This document shows, piece by piece, positions 1-6,257 of a DNA stretch of 6,257 bases. How positions within the stretch are numbered: position 1 is the stretch's first letter; each line of letters begins with the position of its first letter. This DNA comes from Flavobacteriaceae bacterium (GTDB taxonomy: Bacteria; Bacteroidota; Bacteroidia; Flavobacteriales; Flavobacteriaceae): the NCBI GenBank assembly GCA_018608735.1, contig JABAYZ010000172.1, positions 1 through 6,257 on the forward strand. Direction: 5' to 3'. A program made the position numbers and the translations under genes. Under the pieces are notes generated by a model. The model made no database searches and was not told the DNA's origin. It saw only the letters and a program-made list of their open reading frames with translations.

Positions 1-17
1 AATTATTATCACAATAG

Positions 18-779
18 ATGAAAATTATTTCTTATAACGTTAACGGAATTCGAGCAGCGCTCAAAAAAGGATTTATAGAATGGCTGAAAAGTGCTGACCC
101 AGATGTCATTTGTTTGCAGGAAATAAAAGCACAAGAGGATCAACTTGACTTGAGTGTTTTTGAAGCTGCAGGCTATGCCTACAACTATTGGTTTAGTGCC
201 CAAAAAAAAGGCTACAGTGGCGTGGCCATTTTATCTAAAACAAAACCGACTAATGTAGTGTTTGGAACTGGAATTGATTCCATGGATTTTGAAGGTCGTA
301 ACATCCGCGCAGATTTTGAAGGGGTCTCAGTGATGAGTTTATACCTGCCTTCTGGAAGTAACTTGGCACGTTTGGAGCATAAACTGGAGTATATGGATTT
401 GTTTCAAAACTATATAAACACGCTCAAAAAAGAAGTCCCTAATCTTATTATTTGTGGTGATTATAACATTTGTCATGAAGCTATAGACATACATGATCCT
501 GTAAGAAATAAAAATGTGTCTGGGTTTTTACCTGAAGAACGCGCTTGGATGACTGCATTTTTAAACACTGGATTTATTGATGCCTTTCGCGAGTTTAATT
601 CGGAGCCCCATAATTATAGCTGGTGGAGTTACCGTGCAAATTCTCGTGCCAATAATAAAGGGTGGCGGCTGGATTATACATTAGTTTCAAAACCCTTACA
701 AGAAAAACTAAAACGTGCCGTTATCCTATCTGAAGCAGTTCATAGTGACCACTGTCCTGTTTTAGTTGAATTACAATAA
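18..779 (+). CDS. xth: Exodeoxyribonuclease III (AP endonuclease, Xth/ExoA family)
   Basis: This 253-residue protein belongs to the exonuclease III branch of the endonuclease/exonuclease/phosphatase superfamily. Known members cut DNA 5' of abasic sites and remove 3'-blocking groups in base-excision repair, in the cytoplasm and with Mg2+. The whole family signature is visible: N7 in SYNVNGIR, metal ligand E35 in CLQEIK, Y109 in SLYLPSG, D148 and N150 in CGDYNI, D219 in WRLDY, and the terminal SDHCPV with D244/H245. These match E. coli N7, E34, Y109, D151, N153, D229, D258 and H259. The length is close to the family norm (E. coli has 268 residues). The ATG is the natural start because MKIISYNVNG is the standard N-terminus. 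No Shine-Dalgarno is visible in the 17 nt upstream, and any promoter lies outside the window. It is the first of three same-strand genes. The family call is very secure. Confidence 0.97.
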   Translation: MKIISYNVNGIRAALKKGFIEWLKSADPDVICLQEIKAQEDQLDLSVFEAAGYAYNYWFSAQKKGYSGVAILSKTKPTNVVFGTGIDSMDFEGRNIRADFEGVSVMSLYLPSGSNLARLEHKLEYMDLFQNYINTLKKEVPNLIICGDYNICHEAIDIHDPVRNKNVSGFLPEERAWMTAFLNTGFIDAFREFNSEPHNYSWWSYRANSRANNKGWRLDYTLVSKPLQEKLKRAVILSEAVHSDHCPVLVELQ

Positions 780-780
780 A

Positions 781-796
781 TTAATTTATAAATTAA
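781..796. repeat. Perfect 16-bp AT-only palindrome before the lipoprotein gene
   Basis: TTAATTTATAAATTAA is its own reverse complement. It fills most of the 23-nt gap between the xth stop and the ATG of the OmpA-family gene, ending 6 nt before that ATG. It could be a weak operator, part of a promoter, or simply AT-rich leader sequence. With no G or C and no T-tract it is not a convincing terminator. The symmetry is seen directly; any function is open. Confidence 0.4.
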
Positions 797-802
797 AATA
801 CA

Positions 803-1762
803 ATGATCAAAAAACTCTTAATTTTTACACTCGTTATTTTCACTTTTACTTCATGTGTGTCTTCCAAACTACACAAAGAATTGGAAGGAAAATATACCAC
901 ACTCAAAAATGACTATGATGACTTAAACGCTAATAGTGATGGGGTTTTGAATGACAAAAATAATCTTGAAAACCAATTGGATGAATTGCAAAGTGCATAC
1001 GATGCGACTGTTTTGGAACGGGATCAATTACAACAAGAAACAACGGTTCTTCAAAAAAAATATGACACACTAAACGATTCATACACTGCTTTAGAACAAA
1101 ACAGTTCAAAAGCGATCGCCGATAATGTTCAGAAAAACAGAGAACTCTTGGCACAGTTAGAAGCTAAAGAACAAGCCTTAGCAGCAGAAAATAATCGGCT
1201 TTTAAAATTAGAGGCAGACATGCAAGAACGCTCTCAACACATTGCAGAATTAGAAGGTTTGATCGCTTCTAAAGACCAAGCTATGCGTGACTTAAAAAAT
1301 GCCATTTCGAGTGCACTTACCGCATTTGAAGGGAAAGGACTTACTATAGAACAACGTAATGGGAAGGTATATGTTTCTATGGAAAATAAATTATTGTTCA
1401 AGTCTGGTAGTTGGGCCATTGGGTCAGAGGGACGTACTGCTATTGAACAACTCGGAGCCGTTTTGGGAGACAATCCTGATATTGCGGTGCTCATCGAGGG
1501 ACATACCGATAATGATCCTTTTTCTAGTGGTGGGCAAATTGCTAATAACTGGGATCTTTCAACCAAACGTGCCACAGCGATTGTACAAATTTTAAGCGAA
1601 AATAGCGCCATCAATCCAGAAAGTTTAACAGCTGCTGGACGAGGTGAATTTGCGCCAATTGCATCAAACGAAACCACTACAGGGAAAGCCAAAAACAGAC
1701 GTATTGAAGTGGTGCTTACACCAAAATTAGATGAAATATCAAAGCTTTTAAATAACGATTAA
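803..1762 (+). CDS. OmpA-family peptidoglycan-binding lipoprotein with coiled-coil stalk
   Basis: This is a 319-residue envelope protein. Residues 1-17 form a lipoprotein signal peptide (two Lys, then a hydrophobic run) ending in the lipobox FTSC, so C18 should be lipidated. The residues after the Cys (VSSK) do not resemble the acidic surface-export signal of Bacteroidota, which suggests anchoring in the outer membrane facing the periplasm. Residues about 22-168 are rich in Leu, Glu, Gln, Lys and Asp with heptad-like spacing and almost no Pro or Gly, so a long coiled coil is predicted. Residues about 185-307 are an OmpA C-terminal domain: LLFKSGS, IEGHTDNDP, NWDLSTKRA, AAGRGEFAPI and KNRRIEVVL. 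D236 and R256 correspond to the pair that holds diaminopimelate in this family. The likely role is tethering the outer membrane to peptidoglycan. The ATG is set by the signal peptide. The stop overlaps the next gene. It is not a classical OmpA, since no beta-barrel is present. Confidence 0.93.
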   Translation: MIKKLLIFTLVIFTFTSCVSSKLHKELEGKYTTLKNDYDDLNANSDGVLNDKNNLENQLDELQSAYDATVLERDQLQQETTVLQKKYDTLNDSYTALEQNSSKAIADNVQKNRELLAQLEAKEQALAAENNRLLKLEADMQERSQHIAELEGLIASKDQAMRDLKNAISSALTAFEGKGLTIEQRNGKVYVSMENKLLFKSGSWAIGSEGRTAIEQLGAVLGDNPDIAVLIEGHTDNDPFSSGGQIANNWDLSTKRATAIVQILSENSAINPESLTAAGRGEFAPIASNETTTGKAKNRRIEVVLTPKLDEISKLLNND

Positions 1763-2799
1763 TGAAATACACCAAACTTCCGAGTACAGATATTAAAGTG
1801 AGTAAAATATGCCTAGGTACTATGACCTGGGGAAACCAAAACACAGAAGCTGAAGGCCATGCTCAAATGGATTTTGCGTTAGATCATGGGGTCAATTTCA
1901 TTGACACCGCAGAGCTTTATCCTGTGCCAGCAACCCCTGAAACGCAGGGCCTAACAAGTAAGTATATTGGATCTTGGTTGAAAAAAAACAACACAAGAGA
2001 TAAGGTTATAATTGCCAGTAAAATTGCGGGGCCTGGAGATTATACTGCTCATATTAGAACTACAGGTTTTAGCGGAAATTCCATTAAAGATGCGTTGGAT
2101 TTGGAGCTCACACGTTTACAAACGGATTATATTGATTTATACCAGTTGCATTGGCCAGAACGCCACACCAATATTTTTGGAGTACGGGATTTTAAACCCA
2201 GTTCAAATGATCCATGGGTTGACAATTTCAATGACGTATTACACACTTTAAAAACTTTTGTGGATGCTGGTAAAATTAGAGCAATTGGGATTTCAAATGA
2301 GAAAGCTTGGGGCGCAATGCGCTATACAGAAGAAGTAAGGAAAAGTAATTTAACGCCTATAAGTACCACACAAAATGCATACTCTATGCTAAACCGTGTG
2401 TTTGAAGGCGATTTAGCTGAAGTGTCCTTGCGTGAAAATATTGGACTTTTGGCCTATTCCCCTTTAGCTTTTGGCGTACTTTCTGGAAAATATATTGAGG
2501 GTACTGCTGCCGATAATGCGCGTTTAAAACTGTTTCCACGTTTTGCACGTTATAGCAGTGAACAATCTACTGAGGCTACCAAGCAGTATATGAAATTGGC
2601 AAAGGATCTAGGCATCAGTTTAACAACCCTGGCATTAGCTTTTGTGAACCAAAGACCATTTGTAACCAGTAACATTATTGGTGCGACTAATTTAGACCAA
2701 CTTAAAGAAAACATAGAGAGTATTCACACTGAACTTTCTCAAGAAACATTGGACCGTATCGATGCTATTCACGCAAACATACCAAATCCAGCGCCTTAG
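1762..2799 (+). CDS. tas: Aldo/keto reductase, Tas-like
   Basis: This 345-residue cytoplasmic NADP(H)-dependent oxidoreductase has the aldo/keto reductase TIM barrel. The catalytic tetrad is complete: D48 and Y53 (FIDTAELYP), K87 (IIASK) and H130 (YQLHW). Cofactor-site motifs GISNE (about 176-180), AYSPLAFGVLSGKY (231-244) and NIIGATNLDQLKENIES (304-320) are present. Long stretches resemble E. coli Tas (346 residues): LGTMTWGNQN near the start, YPVPATPETQGLT at 53-65, RFARYSSEQ at 260-268, and an end in PAP. E. coli tas was named for suppressing tyrosine auxotrophy, but its physiological substrate is unclear, so no substrate is assigned here. The ATG shares its A with the stop codon of the lipoprotein gene (TAATG), which suggests coupled translation. 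It ends 22 nt from the convergent rlmN stop with no terminator hairpin between them. The family is certain and the Tas subgroup very likely. Confidence 0.94.
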   Translation: MKYTKLPSTDIKVSKICLGTMTWGNQNTEAEGHAQMDFALDHGVNFIDTAELYPVPATPETQGLTSKYIGSWLKKNNTRDKVIIASKIAGPGDYTAHIRTTGFSGNSIKDALDLELTRLQTDYIDLYQLHWPERHTNIFGVRDFKPSSNDPWVDNFNDVLHTLKTFVDAGKIRAIGISNEKAWGAMRYTEEVRKSNLTPISTTQNAYSMLNRVFEGDLAEVSLRENIGLLAYSPLAFGVLSGKYIEGTAADNARLKLFPRFARYSSEQSTEATKQYMKLAKDLGISLTTLALAFVNQRPFVTSNIIGATNLDQLKENIESIHTELSQETLDRIDAIHANIPNPAP

Positions 2800-2821
2800 A
2801 TTTTAACTTAATCCCTTTATT

Positions 2822-3871
2822 CTAAGAAGCCTTGTCTTTATTGGCGAGTTGTCCACAAGCAGCGTCAATGTCTTTACCACGAGAGCGGCGAACGGTGACT
2901 GTAATATTTTTGGCCTCTAACATGGATACATACAAATCAATCGCTGCAGTATTGGCTTGTTGAAAAATCCCATCATCAATAGGGTTATATTCAATCAGAT
3001 TGACTTTACTTGGTGCGAATTGACAAAACTTTATTAGGGCTTCGATATCAGTTTTGGTGTCATTAATTCCTTCCCAAACCACATATTCGTATGTGATAAT
3101 GCGATTGGTAGCAGCATACCAGTGTTGTAGTGCTTCACGCAAATCTTTTAAAGGAAAGGTTTCATTAAACGGCATGATAGATGTCCGAACGCTATCTATA
3201 GCAGAATGGAGAGAAACAGCTAAATTAAATTTAACCTGGTCATCTGCCATTTTTTTGATCATTTTTGGCACGCCTGAAGTAGAGACTACAATGCGCTTTG
3301 GCGACATCCCTAAACCTTCTTTGGAGGTGATTTTATCAATCGCTTTGAGGACGTTATTATAATTCATTAACGGCTCTCCCATCCCCATAAATACAATATT
3401 TGAGAGTGGGCGATCGTGGTATAATTTACTTTGTTTATCAATGGCAACAACTTGATCATAAATCTCATCAGGATTCAGATTTCGCATGCGTTTTAATCGA
3501 GAGGTGGCACAAAACTTACAATCAAGACTACAGCCAACTTGCGAAGATACACAGGCGGTAGAGCGCTTAGTTGTTGGAATCAGCACGGATTCTACAATCA
3601 TGCCGTCGTGGAGTCGAATACCGTTTTTGATTGTCCCGTCTGAGCTACGCTGCATCGAATCAACTTCAATATGGTTAATGCTAAAATTATCATCCAACAT
3701 CTGACGCGTGTTTTTTGATAAATTGGTCATGTCCTCAAAATGATGCGCACCTTTTTGCCAGAGCCATTCATAAACCTGAGTACCTCTAAAAGCTTTGTCG
3801 CCTTGGCTGGTAAAAAAAGCCCTTAAGTCCTCTTTTGATACTGCGCGAATGTCTTTTTTGGTGGGTTTCAT
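2822..3871 (-). CDS. rlmN: Dual-specificity 23S rRNA A2503 / tRNA A37 C2-methyltransferase RlmN
   Basis: This is a 349-residue radical SAM enzyme. RlmN adds a methyl group to C2 of A2503 in 23S rRNA, at the peptidyl-transferase centre, and in characterised cases also to A37 of some tRNAs. The cluster motif is C114-x3-C118-x2-C121 (GCSLDCKFC). The two mechanistic cysteines are present: C107 (CVSSQVGC) and C339 (DIDAACGQL), matching E. coli C118 and C355. Other family marks are E94 (IVESVLIP), GMGEP at 163-167, AVSLHS at 218-223, NLIEYNP at 291-297 and RRSRGKDIDAACGQLA near the C-terminus. Residues 1-60 form the usual N-terminal accessory domain with FRGTQVYEWLW. The DIDAACGQL end favours RlmN, and nothing suggests the Cfr resistance enzyme, though the two families are related. 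The start gives a normal N-terminus and no Shine-Dalgarno is seen. A terminator lies just upstream, so how rlmN is transcribed is unclear. Confidence 0.97.
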   Translation of the reverse strand: MKPTKKDIRAVSKEDLRAFFTSQGDKAFRGTQVYEWLWQKGAHHFEDMTNLSKNTRQMLDDNFSINHIEVDSMQRSSDGTIKNGIRLHDGMIVESVLIPTTKRSTACVSSQVGCSLDCKFCATSRLKRMRNLNPDEIYDQVVAIDKQSKLYHDRPLSNIVFMGMGEPLMNYNNVLKAIDKITSKEGLGMSPKRIVVSTSGVPKMIKKMADDQVKFNLAVSLHSAIDSVRTSIMPFNETFPLKDLREALQHWYAATNRIITYEYVVWEGINDTKTDIEALIKFCQFAPSKVNLIEYNPIDDGIFQQANTAAIDLYVSMLEAKNITVTVRRSRGKDIDAACGQLANKDKAS

Positions 3872-3896
3872 AAACGGGTTAACAACGTTGGTAAAT

Positions 3897-3923
3897 AAAA
3901 AAAGCCTCTTTGACGAGGCTTTT
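3897..3923 (-). terminator. Intrinsic terminator after queA
   Basis: Read on the - strand, AAAAGCCTC and GAGGCTTTT pair as a 9-bp stem (core GCCTC/GAGGC) around a 6-nt loop, followed by seven T. It begins 11 nt past the queA stop. On the + strand only four T follow the stem and no + strand gene reads toward it, so it should serve queA. It leaves about 25 nt before the rlmN ATG. Confidence 0.85.
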
Positions 3924-3934
3924 AGGTCATTTAT

Positions 3935-4984
3935 TTAAATGATTAGCATGGCATCACCATAGCTATAAAATTTATATTTTTCTTTAACAGCTTCTTCATA
4001 CGCTCTTTTTACAAAATCATGTCCACCAAAAGCAGCAGTCATCATTAATAGCGTAGATTTTGGTGTATGAAAATTGGTAATCATACAGTTAGCAATTGAA
4101 AAATCATAGGGTGGAAAAATAAATTTGTTTGTCCATCCAGAAAATTCATTCAGGTTGCCAATAGAAGATACTGAACTTTCAATAGCGCGCATGGCGGTAG
4201 TTCCAACGGCACAAATGCGACGTTTGTCGACCAATGCTTTATTAATTGTAGTGGCTGTAGTGTTGGGAATAATAATTTCTTCACTATCCATTTTATGCTT
4301 AGACAGATCTTCTACTTCTACAGGATTAAATGTTCCTAATCCAACATGTAATGTTATTTCTGCGAAGTTAATACCTTTGATTTCAAGACGCTTCAATAAA
4401 TGTTTTGAAAAGTGAAGTCCTGCTGTAGGAGCAGCAACTGCCCCTTCATTTTTGGCATAAATTGTTTGGTAACGTTCTTCATCTTCTGGCTCAACCTCTC
4501 GATTGATATATTTTGGCAAAGGCGTTTGACCTAGTTGTGTTAGTTTTTTTCTGAATTCCTCATAAGACCCATCATACAAGAAACGAAGTGTACGCCCTCT
4601 TGAAGTCGTGTTATCAATCACCTCAGCTACTAGTGTTTCATCTTCTCCAAAGTAGAGTTTGTTTCCTATTCTAATTTTGCGTGCAGGATCTACTAAGACA
4701 TCCCATAAACGTTGCTCTGGATTTAGTTCTCTAAGAAGAAATACTTCTATGCGAGCACCTGTTTTTTCTTTATTTCCAAACAAGCGTGCTGGAAATACTT
4801 TGGTATCATTAAGTATCATTACATCGTCTTCATCGAAATAATCAATTAAATCTTTAAAGTATTTGTGTTCGATTGTTTGTTTCTCACGATTTAAGACCAT
4901 GAGTCTCGACTCATCTCTGTTTTCGGAAGGGTATTCTGCTAATAGTTCATCAGGCAATTCAAAGCCAAAGTGTGATAATTTCAT
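3935..4984 (-). CDS. queA: S-adenosylmethionine:tRNA ribosyltransferase-isomerase QueA
   Basis: This 349-residue protein (E. coli QueA has 356) acts in queuosine biosynthesis. It transfers and isomerises the ribosyl part of SAM onto 7-aminomethyl-7-deazaguanine at position 34 of tRNAs with GUN anticodons, giving epoxyqueuosine. It is a cytoplasmic enzyme. Family motifs run the whole length: FGFELPDELLAEYP at 6-19, SRLMVL at 26-31, LNDTKVFPARL at 58-68, LPKYI at 156-160, GAVAAPTAGLHF at 181-192, LHVGLGTFNPV at 212-222, HKMDSE at 230-235, VGTTAMRAIES at 260-270, NFHTPKSTLLMM at 304-315 and FYSYGDAMLI at the end. No core motif is missing. The ATG gives the standard MKLSHFGFELP start. The leader is A-rich without Shine-Dalgarno, and a Bacteroidota-type promoter candidate lies 25-56 nt upstream. 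An intrinsic terminator follows the stop, so queA could be a single-gene unit or the end of an aroA-queA transcript. Confidence 0.97.
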   Translation of the reverse strand: MKLSHFGFELPDELLAEYPSENRDESRLMVLNREKQTIEHKYFKDLIDYFDEDDVMILNDTKVFPARLFGNKEKTGARIEVFLLRELNPEQRLWDVLVDPARKIRIGNKLYFGEDETLVAEVIDNTTSRGRTLRFLYDGSYEEFRKKLTQLGQTPLPKYINREVEPEDEERYQTIYAKNEGAVAAPTAGLHFSKHLLKRLEIKGINFAEITLHVGLGTFNPVEVEDLSKHKMDSEEIIIPNTTATTINKALVDKRRICAVGTTAMRAIESSVSSIGNLNEFSGWTNKFIFPPYDFSIANCMITNFHTPKSTLLMMTAAFGGHDFVKRAYEEAVKEKYKFYSYGDAMLII

Positions 4985-5008
4985 GCTTGGTTTTTAGATA
5001 TCAAGCTG

Positions 5009-5040
5009 CGAAGATACAACCTCAAAATAGGCGTTGTCAA
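5009..5040 (-). promoter_or_regulatory. Candidate Bacteroidota-type promoter for queA
   Basis: On the - strand TTG (5040-5038) is followed after 21 nt by TATCTTCG (5016-5009). This is one mismatch from the TAnnTTTG -7 element known in Bacteroidota, with a spacing within the range described for flavobacteria. The remaining distance to the queA ATG is 24 nt, so transcription would start roughly 15-22 nt before the codon. It lies in the 68-nt aroA-queA gap, starting just after the aroA stop. The match is visible; activity is inferred. Confidence 0.6.
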
Positions 5041-5052
5041 GTAATTAGACCT

Positions 5053-6257
5053 TTATTTTTCGAATTCAGAAATATTGAAACCCATTTGCTCTAAATTTTT
5101 CCAAAAATCAGGGAAAGATTTTGATACGACTTCAGCTTCCTTTATAGAAAATGAGGTTAAAAGTGCTAGTGGTGCAAATGCCATAGCCATCCTGTGGTCG
5201 TTATAGGTTTCTACAATCGCACCCGGTTTTAATGGGCTTGGTACAGAAAGATCCAAGCTGTCATTAGTAATCGCTATTGAAGTCCCGAATTTTTCAATTT
5301 CATTTTTAAGAGCTTCTAAGCGGTCTGTTTCTTTAATTTTGAGGGTATGTAACCCTGTTAGGTTGCATTTAATTTGAAGTCCTAAACACGTCACCACAAT
5401 GGTTTGGGCGATGTCTGGCGCATTGGCTAAATCTAAATCCAAACACTCTGGTAAATTGGTGTCAACTTTATGCAAGTTGATTTTAGACCCCTCAAACGTG
5501 GTTTGAACCCCCAAATGCTTGTAAATAGCTTGTAAAACTGCATCGCCTTGTAAGCTGTCTTTTTTATAAGTGCTCAAATTGATTTGAGTCCCCACAGGAC
5601 TTAAGGCTATAATACTATAAAAGTAGGATGCTGACGACCAGTCGGACTCTACTGTTAAGGTTTTTGAAACGGTCTCTAAATAGGGTTTTACCTGAATCAC
5701 TTGACCTTCAAAGCGGGTTTCAACTCCAATTTGATTTAATAAGGAAAGCGTCATATTGATGTAGGGAACCGAAGTGATTTTTCCCTCAAGATGTAATTTT
5801 AAACCCTTTTCTAGCTTTGTAGCCATCAATAATAATGCTGATATGTATTGACTGCTCACATTCGCTTTCATTCGGACTTCATTCTTCACTAAAGTTTTCC
5901 CAGTGATTCGTAAGGGAGGATACCCCTCTTCTTTGTCATAGGCAATCTCTGCACCCAATGCTCTTAGTGTGTCCACCAGAATTTTGATGGGACGTTCTTG
6001 CATTCTTTGTGACCCTGTCAACAGGGTTGTTTTACCTTCTAAGGTCGCAAAATAAGCAGTCAAAAAACGCATAGCGGTTCCTGCATGATGAATGTCTACA
6101 ACAGGATTATCAGAATCCAAGGCTTTGAGCATGTACTGACTGTCGTCAGAATTGGATACATTCTTAATTTCTAAGTTTTTAAAAAGTGCTTTTAATAATA
6201 ACAGTCGGTTGGACTCACTTTTGGACCCTGTAATCGTAATATCGGTACTTGGGTTGA
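5053..6257 (-). CDS. aroA: 3-phosphoshikimate 1-carboxyvinyltransferase (EPSP synthase), N-terminus cut by window edge
   Basis: EPSP synthase joins shikimate-3-phosphate and phosphoenolpyruvate in the sixth step of the shikimate pathway, in the cytoplasm. The frame stays open to the right edge, so about 400 residues are visible and perhaps ten are missing. The Met codon at 6130-6132 is internal: upstream of it the frame encodes DITITGSKSESNRLLLLKAL, which holds the essential GSKSxSNR loop (K and R matching E. coli K22 and R27). Counting from that Met, further active-site marks are GTAMR (18-22), QERPI with R47, NVSSQ (91-95), VPY with Y124, SSASYF (166-171), the catalytic Asp in APD (D240), KETDR with E268/R271, NDHRM with R314, and K338 in SKSFPDFW. 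All expected catalytic residues are present. Phe follows GTAMR where E. coli has P101. Promoter and start lie outside the window; queA follows after 68 nt. Confidence 0.97.
   Translation of the reverse strand, partial: NPSTDITITGSKSESNRLLLLKALFKNLEIKNVSNSDDSQYMLKALDSDNPVVDIHHAGTAMRFLTAYFATLEGKTTLLTGSQRMQERPIKILVDTLRALGAEIAYDKEEGYPPLRITGKTLVKNEVRMKANVSSQYISALLLMATKLEKGLKLHLEGKITSVPYINMTLSLLNQIGVETRFEGQVIQVKPYLETVSKTLTVESDWSSASYFYSIIALSPVGTQINLSTYKKDSLQGDAVLQAIYKHLGVQTTFEGSKINLHKVDTNLPECLDLDLANAPDIAQTIVVTCLGLQIKCNLTGLHTLKIKETDRLEALKNEIEKFGTSIAITNDSLDLSVPSPLKPGAIVETYNDHRMAMAFAPLALLTSFSIKEAEVVSKSFPDFWKNLEQMGFNISEFEK

Noticed and set aside
1234..1692. 152-codon open frame on the - strand inside the lipoprotein gene
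   Set aside because: It lies entirely antisense to a gene with clear OmpA motifs, and its translation shows no recognisable domain or lead-in signals. It is a shadow frame.
2800..2821. Possible bidirectional terminator between the convergent stop codons
   Set aside because: The 22-nt gap is AT-rich, but I could find no inverted repeat able to form a stable stem.
3054..3362. 102-codon open frame on the + strand inside rlmN
   Set aside because: It is antisense to conserved radical SAM coding sequence and has no motif or promoter of its own.
2822..3871. Possibility that the radical SAM gene is the Cfr resistance methyltransferase
   Set aside because: The length, the DIDAACGQL ending and the housekeeping neighbours fit RlmN, and there is no mobile-element context.
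4985..5006. GCTTG/CAAGC inverted repeat directly before the queA ATG, considered as a riboswitch or translational control hairpin
   Set aside because: A 5-bp stem with a 12-nt loop is too weak, and the short leader leaves no room for a preQ1 aptamer.
1762..5052. Functional link between tas (tyrosine auxotrophy suppressor) and aroA in aromatic amino acid synthesis
   Set aside because: The genes are on opposite strands, separated by rlmN and queA, and the substrate of Tas is unknown. Proximity alone does not support a pathway link.

Overview
The window looks like an ordinary chromosomal stretch from a low-GC member of the Bacteroidota, most likely a marine-type Flavobacteriaceae. The reasons are the AT-rich composition, the lack of clear Shine-Dalgarno sequences before the starts, a Bacteroidota-style promoter (TTG, 21-nt spacer, TATCTTCG) ahead of queA, and the protein character, such as an OmpA-family lipoprotein with a coiled-coil stalk and an EPSP synthase carrying HHAGTAMRF. 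The family-level assignment is inference; no rRNA or other taxonomic marker is present.

Layout. Six protein genes fill almost the whole window as two converging groups. On the + strand, xth (exodeoxyribonuclease III / AP endonuclease) is followed after 23 nt by an OmpA-family peptidoglycan-binding lipoprotein. The stop codon of that gene overlaps the start of a Tas-type aldo/keto reductase (TAATG). On the - strand, read from the right edge, come aroA (EPSP synthase, N-terminus cut by the window edge), queA (queuosine biosynthesis) and rlmN (23S rRNA/tRNA m2A methyltransferase). The groups meet tail to tail at about 2800-2821 with only 22 nt between stop codons. No gap exceeds 300 bases; the longest are 68 nt (aroA-queA) and 63 nt (queA-rlmN).

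How the genes work together. The - strand group joins a shikimate-pathway enzyme to two RNA-modification enzymes that both use S-adenosylmethionine in unusual ways: QueA as a ribosyl donor and RlmN through radical SAM chemistry. The group is not a simple operon. A promoter candidate lies between aroA and queA, and a good intrinsic terminator lies between queA and rlmN, leaving rlmN only about 25 nt of its own leader. The + strand group combines DNA repair, envelope anchoring and a soluble oxidoreductase with no obvious shared pathway.

I found no mobile element, CRISPR array, RNA gene, defence system or unexplained coding region. All catalytic motifs checked are intact. The points worth a second look are small: the transcription signals around queA/rlmN, a perfect AT palindrome before the lipoprotein gene, the stop/start overlap, the long stalk of the lipoprotein, and a substitution in the glyphosate-contacting loop of AroA.
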